Positions 32,201 to 43,329 of a stretch of 64,000 nt of DNA are shown here, piece by piece. Position numbers and translations under genes: made by a program. Below the pieces are notes generated by a model. That model had not been told where the DNA came from, did not search any database, and saw only the letters and a list, made by a program, of their open reading frames with translations. The first letter of the stretch is position 1, and every line of letters begins with the position of its first letter. Origin of the DNA: Heliocidaris erythrogramma (taxonomy: Eukaryota; Echinodermata; Echinoidea; Camarodonta; Echinometridae); contig CM046863.1 of assembly GCA_025617745.1 (NCBI GenBank), positions 59,910,085 through 59,974,084 on the forward strand, read 5' to 3'.

Positions 32201-32886
32201 ATCCTCAAAAAACTAAGGTAATGGCCTTTGGTAATAAGCGTAAATTAAACAATAGGAAAGTAACCATTAAATTTCAGAATACTGTACTAAAGCATGTTGA
32301 TAATATTAAATATATTGGGGTGATTTTTGATTCTCAGTTAAATTGGACATTACATATTCAGTATATATCAAGTAAAATATCACGGTCTATTGCTTGTATT
32401 AGGAGAATCAAACATCTTACCAACACGAAACAGTTGAAACATTTATATTTTGCATTGATATTGTCATACATTGATTACTGTTGTACGGTCTGGGGTAATT
32501 GTTCCAAAACTAACTTAACTCGGTTACAGAAACTACAGAATAGATATGCCCGTCTAGTTTTGAATACAGACTATTCAACTTCACAATGTTCTTTATTAAC
32601 TACCCTGAATTGGCAGTCTGTCGATCAAAGAATTAAATATCAAAAATGTCTGTTAGTGTATAAGATTTGGAATGATTCTGTACCAAATTATTTGAAACCT
32701 TTGTCTGTTATGCGATCTATTACCTATAATACACGTTATGCCACAAGCAGTCGTCTACAAATACCCCACCCTAAAACAGAATATAAAAAACGATCTTTTT
32801 CATTTTCTGGAAATTCTTTATTTAATAAATTACCACTATTTGTTCAAAACTGTAAGACAATAAGTAATTTCAAAAAAAAAATGTAA
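29288..32886 (+). pseudogene. LINE ORF2: endonuclease and reverse transcriptase, broken
   Basis: Order of domains: the AP-type endonuclease begins with IAHVNIRSIRNK and LSETWLND (29,440-29,560), is split by the 671-bp insert, then continues ILGDFNCN (30,513) and LSDHSLIY (30,716). The reverse transcriptase shows FRPISLLPVVSKILEKAVH (31,620), LDLQKAFD (31,831), GVPQGSILGP (32,000) and catalytic YADDTAL (32,102). The thumb and C-terminus follow (32,191-32,886). There is a frameshift near 30,916, in-frame stops at 31,558 and 31,888, a frameshift near 32,035 and another near 32,170. It is dead for retrotransposition. Confidence 0.9.
29809..30479. mobile_element. 671-bp inverted-repeat element inside the LINE endonuclease
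   Basis: The ends GTGAGCC..CGCCTCAAAACC and GGTTTTGAGGCG..GGGTCAC are inverted over about 34 bp (CGCCTCAAAACCTACAATAA is fully shared). ATAT flanks both ends (29,805 and 30,480), a likely 4-bp target duplication. Joining across the element with one ATAT restores the endonuclease frame exactly. No transposase frame is present. Confidence 0.85.
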
Positions 32887-33375
32887 AAATGTTTGTAACA
32901 TGCTTTGAAGAACTAACTGGCTTTTAAAGATTTTTAATGTATTTACTTGTTTGTGTATGTATACCGTCGAGCGCCGACTAATTGGCAAACGAGGGCCTTG
33001 TGCTTTTCGGCATGTTTCTTGTGGGTTGCCGCCCGATTCGGCATGGACTGCTGTCGAAGGAATACTTATTAATAGTGTCTTTGAAATGCTGCATTGTGCT
33101 GTTTCCTTTTGTGGTTTCGGATAGATGCTCTCTTTTGGGGGGAGGGGGATGGAGTGGCGGACTTTGCTGGGCACCGGGCCCGTGTGGTCTGTTGGTTGGC
33201 TCTCTACGGTATCTTGTGAATTTAATGTTTCCATGTTTGATATTTTGTTGATATTACATTTTTGTGGAGGGCTCCGTTGTAAAGCAGTTGCATAACTGAA
33301 TCGGACTACCCTCCACCGTTTTACTTGTCATAAATAAAACATGAATAAATAAATAAATAAATAAATAAATAAATT

Positions 33376-34045
33376 ACAAAGCTTCGGAATAACGAACTTT
33401 TCGTAATTTTGAACCATCGGGAAAAAAACATGTAACCATGTTTTCAGCAACTACATGTATGCTTAGCTTTTCCCCCTTTAAAGGGACAAATAATTGATCA
33501 CATATAGGGGAGATTGAAAGGTATGGAATTTGCAAAATTCTCGGTTACGTGTACACATAGCACGCCTCTTTAATATGCGTGTTTGTCGGCCTAAGTAACG
33601 CAATAAAAGTTTAGACGGCACGTACTTCACCAAACGAAGGGTAATGCTTCGTTAAAATTTATACCAGTTCAATATCTATATATCCTCATGGAGCTTCCAA
33701 GTTGTCAATCGGAACAAAGTCGATGCAACTTACAAAAGATAAAGACATGGTTAACTACCATGACTGCTTGTTGGCTAGTCTTTGCTCCTCATTACCCCGC
33801 TGCATCGTCACCCACTCAGCTGGCACAATAATTGTTTTCTATATTTATAAAACTGTTTTTCCATTCTGTAAAATTAGACTGAGAGGAATATTACCAGTAA
33901 AAATCAACAAAACAAATTATAGCAAGAGTCGAGGAAATAAACAAAATTCATCGCACGTTTGTTATATTCGAAGCTCCGAATGTGTAGTCTTCTATCATCT
34001 CAAACCGCCCATGTGTGCTCAGTTGTCTTTGGCTTTAAATGCATT
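33376..34045 (+). repeat. Remainder of linker unit 2 after the LINE
   Basis: Resumes with CTTCGGAATAACGAAC, then GTATGGAATTTGC, ACTTCACCAAACGAAGG, TCGATGCAACTTAC and GTTGTCTTTGGCTTTAAATG, in the same order as the other units. Open frames here are not supported as coding. Confidence 0.65.
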
Positions 34046-34330
34046 GCAAAAGGGGCGCAAAACACAACAGAGAGAAAGAAAAAAGAGAAAATGCAGAAAA
34101 TTATGATCATTCAGGATTATGCGTCCATGTCCGCAGCGTAATTTTTTTCGGGGGGGGGGGGGTAAAAATTAAAAAAAGAATAATCTAAAGCTCGGTCGCT
34201 TTGCTCCCTCCCATAATTTAAAAGGGTTCAATCAGCCTCTGGAAGAAATATTTTGCCACCAATTTAGGATAAAATGTTTAAATTGCATTTGCAAAGGTTC
34301 ACCATTTGAAAGAACTCTAGCCTGTCAATT
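34046..34330. repeat. Dispersed GGGGCGCAAAA repeat, copy 1
   Basis: The block contains GGGGCGCAAAACACAACA, a poly-G run near 34,150, AAAGCTCGGTCGCTTTGCTC and GCATTTGCAAAGGTTCA. These markers recur in the same order at 45,440-46,130 and 48,220-48,830. It breaks into the linker duplication. Confidence 0.6.
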
Positions 34331-35040
34331 CCCTTGCTAAATAAACACAACACAACACAAAAAATAAGTTCCCCCTAAAAAAAATCTCTGTAATTCCTGA
34401 ATCAGAAACCTGAAGATACCTGAATACAGAAACATATAGCTGTACTTCTTCGTTACCTTTAATGTAAAATTCAGGGGAAATCATTTGGTCACGCCTCAGT
34501 GAGCACGTACCCCTAAAGCAAAATGGCCACTTTTTAAAGTTCCCAAGCCCAATTTCATAACTTTGATTCAATGATATCGGAATAAATTTCATTTTTTTAG
34601 TATCAAAAGGCATGCAACATACGTTTCATGTGCTTTGTAAGATACCAGATGACTTGTGCGCAAAGTTTAAGAGTAAGTTTCTACAAAAAGAAAGAGGGTC
34701 GTGTTCTAGCATTAATTGTAACTTTGTAAGCAGTGTCGATTTCGTGTGAGACGGATGCTTCTTGTTGAATTTTATCATAAGGAAATAATGAAAATTTATG
34801 TTTCATAAGATATACGAGAAAAATTGACTTAATATAGTCCGGGAGTCACGGGGGTCAACCTAGCTGGAAAAGAAACCAAATTTCATGTGCATGAATGTAA
34901 AGATCGCATCGTCCGATATAACGAATTGACTGTCTGGCATGTTCTATGTGGTGGGTGTGGCCAGGGGGAGGTCACAAAGTGGTCAAAAAATGAGTTTGAT
35001 CAGCTGGAAAGGAAACCCTAAGAAACCTATATGACAAGGT
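34331..35040. other. No gene seen; partial GAAAGGAAAC repeat
   Basis: AT-rich sequence. TAGCTGGAAAAGAAACC near 34,860 and AGCTGGAAAGGAAACCCTAA near 35,003 belong to the ~150-bp repeat family of 16.6-17.1 kb. Confidence 0.45.
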
Positions 35041-35044
35041 TTGC

Positions 35045-35280
35045 CAATTCTTTGGAATGCCTTACCCATTTCTCTTAAATCCATAGATTCTCTTGAAAAG
35101 CTCAAAACACATCTTTAAACACATTTATTCAATACCGCCTTCTCTGATTGACTTCTCTAAGCTTAAGTTTATAGTCTTCATCTATGTATTTCCTCTCTTC
35201 CGCGCCTCGGAATAGGCTACCTAGATAGATGGCACATTATGAATACTATTATTATTATTATGATTATTATTATGTATTCC
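35045..35280 (+). pseudogene. LINE RT 3' end fragment
   Basis: TTTGGAATGCCTTACCCATT encodes FWNALP, followed by SLKSIDSLEKLKTHL, the conserved C-terminus of CR1/L2 RT. The 3' UTR ends in AATACTATTATTATTATTAT. Only the last about 35 codons remain. Confidence 0.7.
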
Positions 35281-35800
35281 CAAGGTACATGAATGGGTGC
35301 TGCCAGACGTTTTAAGTGGTGAGGTGCCCGCCAGACGGCCCAAAGTTGTCCGAAAAATTGAGCTAGATCACCTGGAAGGGAAACCCGATGAAACAAATTT
35401 TGTAAATTGTTCGGCAGAGTCCAAATATACAAAAAATGACCACTGCCAGACACTCCTAATGTTACCCCCCCCCCCCCCCCCAATTATCAAGCTTGGTCAG
35501 CTAGAAAGGAAACCTTATGAAACCGTTGGAAAGTAATCGCCAGAGTATAAACGTACGCAATGATGACCACTACCAGGCGATTTAAGTGGGGGGGGGGGGG
35601 GGGGGGGATACGCCCAAGATCCCCTCCCCCCCCCCATACACTGAGCGAGATCAGGTGGACTCGAAAATTCGTGAGAACAAACCGAAAAAACAACAAACAA
35701 ATAAAAAACGTATCGTCTTTGTTCAGACCTACATAGATACTGCCAGACATTGTATGTTGTGGGATCTGCCCCCTCCCCATCCAGTAAGCACGCCCTTAAG
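35281..35800 (+). repeat. ~150-bp GAAAGGAAAC / CCAGACG repeat, further copies
   Basis: Three diverged units contain GACCACTGCCAGACACTC, GAAAGGAAACCTTATGAAAC and GCCAGACGTTTTAAGTGG. They are interrupted by poly-C (35,467), poly-G (35,588) and poly-C (35,627) runs. Same family as 16.54-17.11 kb. Confidence 0.65.
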
Positions 35801-36589
35801 GTAGTTTCCAGGCACAAACCCGTCAGTCGTAAAAGAGTGTATGTACTGTAAGACTACCATTGGCCCTGAACTATAGCTTTGCTGCTTCTCAATTACTATT
35901 TTGATTTCCATGTATTAAAAAAAGAGAAAACTCTCTTGCATCTATTTGTAAAACAACCAGATGCTAATTTGTAACTACATTCAGTGAGGAAATCGGCTGC
36001 GTATATGTTGTAATAGATGTCTAGGTTTGTTTCCTTTCGGAACCAATTATTATTCCGATTTTTTTGTGAGTTTGACAATAATGTCCTGAGAAATACACAA
36101 TTCAATGATCTTACTAGTGCATTGTTTAATATCTTCCCAAAAGTAACGATAGAATGCTACAGTAAAACCATGTTGTTGGGATTATTGTTTTTCATGAGTT
36201 TTAAAGTAGGATAGACCTTGTCAGCGCTGAGTTGACATTCTAGTATTGTGAGGACAACTTATAGGCAGTGTTTGGAATGTCAGGGTAATTGAATGTAACT
36301 GAAGTTTATTCCATCAGTTTCTTTTTCCGTATAAAGATTTGATTAAAATCAAACACTTCTCTGAGTATGTCATTTTGCCTTTCAAATATATTACCATTTT
36401 CAGTCGATTTTCAATACGATAACTGACGTATTTCTCTATTGATATTATTTTGTTTTTTCCAAATTTAAAAAGAATTTAAAAGGTTTTGTCTCCAACCTGC
36501 ACCCTCTTTATCCGAGATCTGATTGATATTCTTTCTTTTGTTTTTAAACGGAAACCTTCCAATTCAAGAAATTCAATTCTCATTTATTT
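35801..36589. other. No gene seen
   Basis: AT-rich intronic sequence. Opposite-strand open frames around 35,896-36,214 have no motif. Confidence 0.35.
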
Positions 36590-36835
36590 AATTTCCAATT
36601 AAAAAGTACATTCAAAACAAATACAAAATATGTCATAAACGGAATTAGAAAATGGGGCAGAAGGGGCACGATAGGGACATCCCATGCATATGCGAAGGGC
36701 CTTTTTCTGTAATTTAAATAATTTATCTAATTTAGTTCGACTACAATTGCCCCAAACAGCAACACATTAATTTAGGTATGAGAGCATAAATGAATTGTAT
36801 AATAGTATTAAAGCAGAAGGCGGAAGCGAGTCTTT
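36590..36835 (-). pseudogene. LINE RT connection-domain fragment
   Basis: The minus strand reads FMLSYLN, a stop, then CVAVWGNCSRTKLDKLFKLQ and KKALRICMG, the conserved segment after the RT core in CR1-like elements. Short and decayed. Confidence 0.65.
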
Positions 36836-37264
36836 TAATCTATACAAAATACCAATACAAAATATGTCTTAACATGGTTCTAGATAAAAACTACTTCGCA
36901 GTTGAGTGTAATGGTTTGATTATTCATTTGCGAGGGAGCAAAATATTGAAGATATTTTGAATAGCAGCGATTTTCCTAATATGATAAGAAGACAATGGTA
37001 AATGCGAGCGAGCGTAGGGGGAAAGCTTTGGAAAATTTTAGAAAAATTTGTCCTCCTTCCTGTTATGATTTAGGGGGATTGCTCATTCTTGTATAACATA
37101 GGGAATTGTGCCCCTCCTGCCCCCTGCTCCACTGCCTCTCATTGTGCTGATATCAGTAGGGAATCTATTATTATGAAACCTCTCTGATTATTTGGATCTA
37201 CATGTAGGTAGGCCTATGTGGCTTTTAGGGCACAGTTTGTAGCGACATCGGAGTATAGAGGTAA
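36836..37264. other. No gene seen
   Basis: AT-rich sequence with no recognisable repeat or coding signal. Confidence 0.35.
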
Positions 37265-38135
37265 AATAATATTAAATATATATAGGTATCAGAAGACAAA
37301 AGGGGCACTTATCAAAAGGGAAAATAATACTATTAGAAAGAAAAAAGAGCGCTGATCAAAAGTAAAAGGGGCACTTACAAAGAGGCATTTATCAGAGGTG
37401 GAAAGGACACTTATCATAAGGAAAAATTGAACTATTACAACGGAAAATTGGCACCAATCAGACGAAAACGGGGACACTTGTCGGATTTCAAAGGGGCACT
37501 TGTCTTATCTGAGCTTAAAAGGGGCACTTATCAGAAGGTGAAAACAGCACTTATTAGAAAGAAAAAGGTGCAGTCATAAGGAGAAAAAGGGTCACTTATC
37601 ATAAGGAAAAATTGCACGAAAACAGGGACACTTGTCTTATCTGAGCTTAAAAGGGACACTTATCAGAAGGTGAAAAGGGAACTTATTAGAAAGAAGAAGG
37701 GGCAGTCATTCAAAGAAAAACAGTCACTTATCAGAGGTGAAAAAGGGCACTTATGAAATGAAAATTGTACTATTAGAACAGAAAATGGGCACTTATCAGA
37801 CGAAAAACAAAGGCACAAATTTAAAAAGGGGCAGTAATATTTGAAGTTAAATGGGCACTTATCAGAAGGGGAAAAGGGCATTTATCAGGGAGAAGAAGGG
37901 GCGCAGTTATACAAAGGAAAAGGGGCACTTATTAGAAGTGAAAAAAGGGCACTCAGAAAGAAAAAATGTACTATTAGAACGGGAAATGGGCACCGATTAG
38001 ACAAAATAAAGGGCAATTATTAGATTTTATAAGGGGCAGTAATGTCTGAGGTTAAAGGGGGCATATATTAGAAGGTAAAAGGGCACTTATTTGAAAGAAA
38101 ATTGGGGCCACTTATCAGCTATGAAAGGGGGCACT
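37265..38135 (+). repeat. Degenerate minisatellite (GGGGCACTTATCAGA family)
   Basis: About 25-30 units of 28-38 bp are built from AAAGGGGCACTTATCAGAAGG with alternating GGGGCAGTCAT and ACTATTAGAACGGAAAATGG variants. The open frames inside it are by-products. A poly-C run ends it near 38,171. Confidence 0.8.
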
Positions 38136-38289
38136 TTTGGGGTACTTGAAAAAGTGGGGGTGGCACGTGCCCCCCCCCCCCCCGGGAGCGCCACCTCTGA
38201 GAGGCAGTCATGATGATAGAGAAATGCAAGGATACAATAAAGAAAATGCTATTACAGATACAGGGTACGAATCGACATAAGATTGGGTT

Positions 38290-38995
38290 GCGTACATTTA
38301 GATGGAATTCATATTAAATATAGGGGAGATGGAATTTGTGACATGCTCGTTTATTTGTATACATAGCACGCCTGTTATCCTTAACCGTCGGCTTAACGCA
38401 CGGACTTCACCGAATCCAGTGGTATACTTCGACGTGTTACCAGTTCACTATCTGTAAATTCTAAGTGAGCCTCCTAGTTGTCAACTGGAACATACTCGAT
38501 GAAAAATTCAAAGAAAAATAAAAACATGGTTAACTACAATGATTACTGGTTGGGTGGACTATTTTCTTTTTATTTTTCATTTTTATTTCTTGGTTTCTCC
38601 TTTTGTACTGTTGCCCCACAATTATCTAAGATTGGCTTTCCCACCGAGCTGGCAAAATATATATTTTTTAAATTCCATATTTTCTTTTTAATTACATATT
38701 TTTTTAAAATTGTTCTTTCATTGAGTGAATTTAGATCTAGATGACAAACACCGCATCTTAGCAGGGGTTCCGGAAATAATAATATTTCAACGCCCATATG
38801 AGGGCACCTCATAACTCCCGAATGAATACTTGATATACGAAGCTGCAATGGAGTTGTCCTCTCTCACCCGAACCCTCTATGGGTGCTCTGTTGTCTTTGG
38901 CTTTAAATAAACAGTGAAGGGAATACAGCTTTAGTTGCTTGAGTAAAGTTTGTAATATCATAAATTGGAGTTAATTCAAGCCTTCAAAAGTTACA
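38290..38995 (+). repeat. Exon-less linker unit remnant
   Basis: Contains ATAGGGGAGATGGAATTTG, GGACTTCACCGAATCCAG, CATACTCGATGAAAAATTC, GGTTAACTACAATGATTAC and TTGTCTTTGGCTTTAAAT in unit order, ahead of linker exon 3. It is a second post-exon segment without its own exon, so one linker exon has been lost or displaced between 34.0 and 38.3 kb. Confidence 0.65.
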
Positions 38996-39245
38996 ATAGG
39001 TGAGCCTATATAGGATATATTTCAGTAAAGTTTGAAACATCATTTCTTTGTCTATTGTAGTAGATTCAACAGTTTTACTTTTCATTACCGGAACTCTGAA
39101 AAAATTGCACATTGGAGAAAATTATGTTTGCAGTCCATTTAGATGAGATATGTTGTTTGTAATATGCCTCTCGCTTGTTTTAAAGATGTATTTCATGTAA
39201 TGAGAAGAAGAACAAAAAAGTGAATGAATTCTTCATCTCTTGCAG

Positions 39246-39311
39246 GTGCATATCTACCAAACCAGCAGGAACCATATGACGAGATCAAGACTCCACTGCA
39301 AACTAACCAAG
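39246..39311 (+). CDS. NLR gene, linker exon copy 3
   Basis: A 66-nt exon, phase 1-1, with acceptor CTTCATCTCTTGCAG and donor GTATGG. The peptide starts GAYLPNQQEPYDEI and ends KTPLQTNQ. Copies 3 and 4 have Tyr where copies 1 and 2 have Cys (PYDE versus PCDE). They end TNQ rather than ANP or TNP, so 3/4 are the closest pair. Flanking intron sequence is shared with copies 1, 2 and 4. Confidence 0.8.
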
Positions 39312-40297
39312 GTATGGTTATGATAATTTGTGATATAATGCAACATAAGCTCACATATTTTAGGTCTTTGCTTATCTCCCTTAACACTCATACCATAGTG
39401 TGGAAATATGAGTACCGATGCAGTGAGTATGAATTAAAAAAAATAGATACAGGGCTCAATTCCATTTTCAGAAATATGAGCCTTCGGAATTATGAACTCT
39501 TTTGCATTTTAGGAATTATGAACCCTTTTCAATTTCCTGAATTATGAACCCTTTTTCATTTTCGGAATATACAAACCCTATATTATTTTCCGCATTATCA
39601 ACCTTCGGAATAATGAACCTTCAGAAAAAAAAAACGACTGGAACGGCGTATTTTGGACGCCTATGTTAATAGCCTTTCTTCCTTCGAAGGGACAACTAAA
39701 TGATTATATTGACAGGTGAGTTGGAAGCGTATGGAATTTATGAAATGCTTTGCTTGTACACAAACCACGCCCGATATGTGTGTCAGTCGGCCTAATTAAC
39801 GCCATAAAAGTTTGGACGGCATGGACTTCACTGAACCCAGCGGAATGCTTTCATCAGTTCCATTACTATCTTGTCAATAGATTCTACAAGCGAGTTTCCT
39901 AGTTGACAACCGGAAAAAACTCGATGCAAATTTCAAAAAATAAAAACATCGTTAACTCCCTTGACTACTGGTATGACTGGTTGGTTAGTCTATACTTTGC
40001 TCCTCATCAATCCCATTGCATCAACGCCTACATTGATCTAAGACTGGCTTTACCACCGAGCCGAAACAATGATTGTTTTTTCCATTTTCGTATATTAGAA
40101 CTAGATGACAAACGCCAGAAAGAGGACGATCATCAAGGCGCTACAAACAACACTGATAATTGCTCATGAGAAACAATATGTTTACGGTCTATTTAGATGG
40201 GAAATGTTAATAAGTCTCTTGCTTGTTTATGGATGTGATGTAATGAGTCATAAGTGGGGGGAAATAATTATGTTAATGGATTCTTAATCTCTTGCAG

Positions 40298-40363
40298 GTG
40301 AATATCTACCAAACCAGCAGGACCCATATGAAGAGAACAAGACTCCACTGCAAACTAACCAAG
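40298..40363 (+). CDS. NLR gene, linker exon copy 4
   Basis: A 66-nt exon, phase 1-1, with acceptor TTAATCTCTTGCAG and donor GTATGG. The peptide starts GEYLPNQQDPYEEN and ends KTPLQTNQ. It lies 376 bp before the NACHT exon and is the most likely constitutive linker. The last base is the G of a codon completed by AT at the start of the NACHT exon. Confidence 0.8.
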
Positions 40364-40739
40364 GTATGGTTGTGACATAAGGCAACAAAGCACATGCGAC
40401 ATTATGTATAAATGTGTTATATTATGTTGTATTTCATAGTGTGGATATAAGGAGTATTACATTCAGTCAGTATGATTTCTGTTTTTATTTATGATTTTCA
40501 GTAAGGTTTAATATTATTGTTTGTTCATATTTTGTTAATCTGAAAACTCGTTTTACTATAATTATAAGAGAGAGGGAGAGAGAAAGAGGGGTGGCATTTA
40601 GTCAGGCAAACATGATAAGAGAGCAATGATACATGGGGGGGGGGGGGGTGATGCCCAACTTCTTCACACAATATACTGTGACACAACATGAGTTAAGATG
40701 AAGGTGAATGGTTTGTGTTTTGTGATTGGATCGTTTCAG

Positions 40740-42325
40740 ATATCTACAATATGAAGATCTCAGAGTCCTTGACTGTCATGCGATGTCGTGACAAATTGGT
40801 GAATAAATACCTCAATTCATACTGCAAAATCCAGATGGCTCCATGGGATCCAAAGAAATTTGCTGAGATCGAAGACATGCACACATTGGTCACTATGGTG
40901 AAGAAGGACGCACATGGAAAAGACACTTGGAAGAAGGAGATACTCCAGGGGTCTGTTGCTGAAATATTTTCAACGAAAGTAAACGGCAGGCTACCAGTTC
41001 GAATCCTCATTTCGGCCCCCGCTGGGCGAGGGAAGACAACAGCTGTCGCTAAAATGGCTTACGACTGGGCTAACAGAGTGCAAGGATCGACCCTTGAAAA
41101 CTTGCCTCTTCTCTTTGTTGTTAAGCTACGAAACACCAGCCAACAGACATCAATCGCAGAAGCAATCAGATCTCAGCTATTGAATGACGTTGCAGATCTA
41201 ACCCAAGATGGACTACACGGATTTATCAGTGAAAATCAAGGCATTTGTCACATCATACTAGACGGGCTAGATGAGTATGCCGGTATTACCGCAAACAAAG
41301 GTTTGAGAAGCAACATTGTCGATGTGATGGAGTGGGAGGAATATCCAGAGTGTCGAGTCCTGGTAACAACACGCCCCCACCTCGAGAACTTCTTCAGTCA
41401 GGGAGAACTTCCAAGGGTATACACACATATGTGGATCGAAGGATTCTCTCGTGATAGCTCAAGAGAGTACATCGACAAGTTTTTCGACTCGACTTTGAAC
41501 CCCTCTAACGGACAAGGTCTCAAGGTGTACCTCGATGGTCAACCACTGATTAATGAACTTGTTATAACTCCACTGTTTTGTCTCATGGTTTGTCACTTAT
41601 GGAGCGGGGACATGCTGGGGAGTGATACTACAACCCAAACACAACTGCTGGACAGGGTGAATGTATTTTTGATGCACCATGCCAATGCCAAATCAAAGTC
41701 AAAAGACAAGATTACAGAGAAAAAACTAGGTGAAATCATTTGTAAACTTGGTAAGGTTGCCCTTGTTGGTCTGCTTGACGATGCCAAAAAGCTAGTTTTC
41801 ACACCTCATGATTTCCGAAAGGTTCCTGCTATCCTTGACAAGGCATGTAAGCTTGGGATAATATCTCAGGTGACAGTTACATCAGCAGGCTTTCCACAAT
41901 CCAACAAGACCACTTCTACTACCATCGAATTTTACCACAAACTCGCGCAGGAACACTCGGCTGGGAAACATCTCGCAGCCAAGTCGAATACATTTTTAAT
42001 GCGAATGAAGATTTCTAAGTTGGACAGAGTCCTGCGCAACATCACAGGAAACATCGGCGACTACGAAAATCTCATCCGATTCGCTGCTGGCACGGACAAC
42101 GGCCTCTGTATTAGAATAATGGAGGCCATCCTTGCCAACGGCAATCTGGATGAGAGCGAGCGATATCGCATTCTCCTTGACTGCTCATCAGAGACCACGG
42201 GTACTGAAGGAAAGGTGTCTTCGTTGGTTCAAGAATGCGTAGCTGCACAGAGTATTGTACTTAAGTCACCGACTGTCTACACCGTTGTTGGAATGCAAAA
42301 TCTTCCAAAGCAGCTGAAACATACG
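40740..42325 (+). CDS. NLR gene, NACHT ATPase exon
   Basis: This 1,586-nt exon (about 528 codons) has acceptor GGATCGTTTCAG and donor ACG before GTACGC; it enters in phase 1 and exits in phase 0. The P-loop APAGRGKTT lies at 41,015-41,041. The Walker B motif ILDGLDEY at 41,255-41,278 has the extended acidic D-E pair. The sensor-like VLVTTRPH follows at about 41,357. After these come a PLFCLMVCHLW segment typical of the NACHT-associated helices and a FYHKLAQEHSAGKHLA helix. The P-loop has Ala-Pro-Ala where the usual consensus is Gly-x-Pro-Gly, but keeps Gly-Lys-Thr. NACHT binds ATP/dATP and drives oligomerisation of NLR sensors. There are no stops or frameshifts and the exon is probably functional. 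Base composition is clearly more GC-rich than the introns. Confidence 0.95.
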
Positions 42326-43000
42326 GTACGCAGACTTCCATCTCATTTTTTATCTGTTTACAATAATTTGAGAAATGTTTTTAAAGCTGATTTATCTCTT
42401 ATGGAAATCCTCTTTTAAATCGTTCATTTTCTTCAGGATTTTTTACAGCCTCACGAATAAAAAAAAAAAAATTGGATAAATGAAAAGTAGTCCGAAATCA
42501 TACAACACAGATTCCGTGCAATATAGAGTATTTTTGAAATCTTGTTTTTATAATTATGACTTTATGGAGGGATGCACTTGATAGTCTCATGTTTAGTTTC
42601 AATGTGTTTTAATTCCTGTTTGTCAGACTTACATGTTCAATTTGCAACTTACCTTCGAAGCAAGAAAGAGCGAGAGAGAGAGATCACATTTTAAACCCTG
42701 TAAATTTACGGGGTTTTTTTCCCAATTTCATTTCGTTTATTTATTTCTGATCCCTTTTTTCCAACATACTGGTTACAACTCAATAACAAAAATAATATTT
42801 ATCAAAATAATAAACAAATATTTAAATTAATAATATATATGTGCAGTATATAATTACACCATAGGGCCTATAGTTAACGCAAATGAATCATGAAGGATTG
42901 TCACATGTGCCTCTAAGTTTTCACTGTATACGTTCGGTTGCATTATATCCCTTCCGAATAAGACTCATATAGGCCTAATATCATTTAAGGCCCGTTCTCA
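42326..43000. other. Intron after NACHT: no gene seen
   Basis: AT-rich sequence after the NACHT donor, with an A-rich run at 42,461. No LRR-like exon is recognisable here. Confidence 0.4.
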
Positions 43001-43190
43001 CACGCCGCGGTAAAACGCAGCGTTTCTTTTTTCTTTCTGGTACTAAACAAAATAATTGGCAAGTCGGATTGACAAAATGTAACTGGCGCAACAAAGGTCC
43101 CGTATACGCATCCTGACTTGTCTGTTGTAACACATATACAGTTGTGTAAAACCCCGCGGTAAACCGCATCTATTTATGTGTAACAAGCCT
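43000..43190. mobile_element. Possible short MITE (GGCCCGTTCTCACAC ends)
   Basis: GGCCCGTTCTCACACGCCGC at the left and GTGTAACAAGCC at the right are imperfect inverted ends. CCGCGGTAAA also occurs near each end in opposite orientation. The target duplication is not clear. Confidence 0.4.
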
Positions 43191-43329
43191 TCAGCAGTAA
43201 CTTAAAGTAAATTTCTACGCTGATATCAAGTTCGTTTTAAATTAAAGAGAAAAATTCCATAAATTTGGTTTTAAAATCAAGAGAAAATATAAAAAACAGA
43301 TCAATGAAAGTTTGAAAAAATCCGGTCAG

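Larger units (their letters stand above)
27760..33375 (+). mobile_element. CR1-like LINE with PHD finger, inserted in linker unit 2
   Basis: This 5.6-kb element has a 5' UTR with a repeated GCTTCAGTCCCAYGTAYGTA segment (about 27,972 and 28,020), ORF1 (28,216-29,016), a PHD-finger ORF (29,114-29,287), a broken ORF2 with endonuclease and reverse transcriptase, and an (AAAT)n tail (about 33,340-33,375). Esterase- and PHD-bearing ORFs are established for CR1-like elements. The exact 5' end is inferred from where homology with sister intron units stops. It carries its own 671-bp insertion. Confidence 0.85.
25215..40363 (+). repeat. Tandem segmental duplication carrying the linker exons
   Basis: Units of about 1.05 kb (39,246 to 40,298 is one clean period) each contain a TTGTCTATTGTAG-like upstream segment, a linker exon, an intron rich in TTCGGAATTATGAACC, then GGACTTCACCRAACCCAG, CTCGATGAAAATTTCAAA, GGTTAACTACAATGATTAC and GTTGTCTTTGGCTTTAAAT. 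Pieces of at least five units are visible. Unit 1 carries a GC-rich insert (about 25,873-26,610). Unit 2 carries a LINE (about 27,760-33,375). A unit between 33.4 and 38.3 kb has lost its exon to a repeat-rich insertion. Confidence 0.8.
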
